Assembly: GCF_000002235.5 (NCBI RefSeq)
Contig: NW_022145609.1
Coordinates: 34,542,630-34,606,629 of the forward strand
Direction of reading: 5' to 3'
Source: Strongylocentrotus purpuratus
Taxonomy: Eukaryota; Echinodermata; Echinoidea; Camarodonta; Strongylocentrotidae
DNA: 64,000 nt
Positions 63,509-64,000 of the stretch are shown piece after piece (position 1 is the first letter of the stretch; each line of letters starts with the position of its first letter). A model generated the notes under the pieces. It was not told the origin of the DNA. It saw only the letters and a list, made by a program, of their open reading frames with translations, and ran no database searches. The translations under genes and the position numbers were made by a program.

Positions 63509-64000
63509 ATCATATATTCTACTCAATTTGAAGCCCATCAAACTCCTCACTGCTTCCTGAAATTTTGAGTTTGTTACAGAAATCATGCAAAGCGCTCAAA
63601 CTGTACATATTTTCCCATGTAAATTGCTTGGATGTCAAGACCTACCCATCAATTGATACTGACTGAAAATGTATGATGTTACCTGATCTCGTACAAAATT
63701 GATACATTTTGGGCTATAAAGCGACCAAAATATTCACATTGTGGTTGATGGGGGTCAATTTGACCACTAGCATCAGGGCATATTTTAAAATAGAAGAGGC
63801 CTATCTAACCTCCTTAGCTGATAATAACGACTGGAAAAATAACCCCAAAATGACAGTGACAATGATGGTCAGTTTGAGCTCAAAAGAGGCAAAAATGTTG
63901 TGGGTTTAGTATGTTCAATACCACTGACATTGCAATTGGTGCAAAAGTTTACACTGGGTAAACTATTCAAACCTTCCCCATCAAAACTCATATCTCCTAG
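63509..64000. other. AT-rich sequence to the window end, nothing recognised
   Basis: The frame at 63709-63909 has no domain or splice support. Confidence 0.4.

Noticed and set aside
1-64000. Search for LTR retroelements, Polinton-like elements or other capsid- or envelope-bearing sequences
   Set aside because: No capsid, integrase, retroviral protease, protein-primed polymerase or long direct terminal repeats were recognised. The C48 protease exons sit in a MULE/SWIM gene context and not in a Polinton context.

Overview
This window looks like nuclear DNA from a marine invertebrate, most likely an echinoderm such as a sea urchin. It is AT-rich, has split exons with GT-AG introns, tRNA-derived SINEs, CR1/L2-type LINEs, many short terminal-inverted-repeat (TIR) elements, long tandem arrays and an unusual number of poly-G and poly-C runs. 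The species assignment is inference from repeat style only. No bacterial, CRISPR, LTR-retroelement or Polinton-like content was seen.

The main gene runs on the + strand from 259 to 28709. It is the 3' part (12 visible exons, about 870 codons) of a large gene whose 5' end lies left of the window. Read in order, the exons give the C-terminal part of a MULE-type transposase (CDFHREQAW and TNNGLERQN blocks), a SWIM zinc finger (CxC-x9-CxH), a basic and Pro/Gln/His-rich linker with a KRVRFADE motif, a Ulp1/SENP-type cysteine protease (C48) with its His, Asp, Gln and Cys residues in place, and a terminal PHD-like zinc finger just before the stop. A poly(A) signal follows 74 bases later. All exon phases join except at two suspected frameshifts, and three in-frame stops are present. 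It is either a recently disabled copy of a MULE-derived gene or an intact gene with sequence errors.

The introns hold most of the mobile DNA. Intron 1 has a GC-rich minisatellite. Intron 2 has an L2/CR1 LINE tail and a MITE. Intron 7 has a TTAA-flanked TIR element with two further foldback or TIR elements nested inside it. The 10.9-kb intron 9 has a hAT-like element with an exact 8-bp target duplication, a piggyBac-like poly-G element, a LINE fragment and two opposed tandem-repeat elements full of AGGTCA direct repeats.

From 28.8 to 64 kb there is little convincing host coding sequence. There are two short exon-like fragments near 34.8 and 35.8 kb and one minus-strand exon candidate near 61.3 kb. 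The rest is mobile and tandem-repeat DNA: a TTAA-flanked element (30.9-32.6 kb), a 190-240-bp tandem array (33.6-34.7 kb), a nearly full-length but disabled CR1/L2/Jockey-type LINE with ORF1 and ORF2 (about 37.6-43.1 kb) inserted in a hAT-type tandem array, SINEs, a minus-strand LINE fragment (54.2-54.8 kb), a long foldback (50.7-50.9 kb), AGGTCA-rich tandem arrays (58.8-59.7 kb) and several TTAA-bounded MITEs, two of which share a single TTAA.

All coordinates and repeat matches were read by eye. Family names rest on recognisable motifs, not on database searches.
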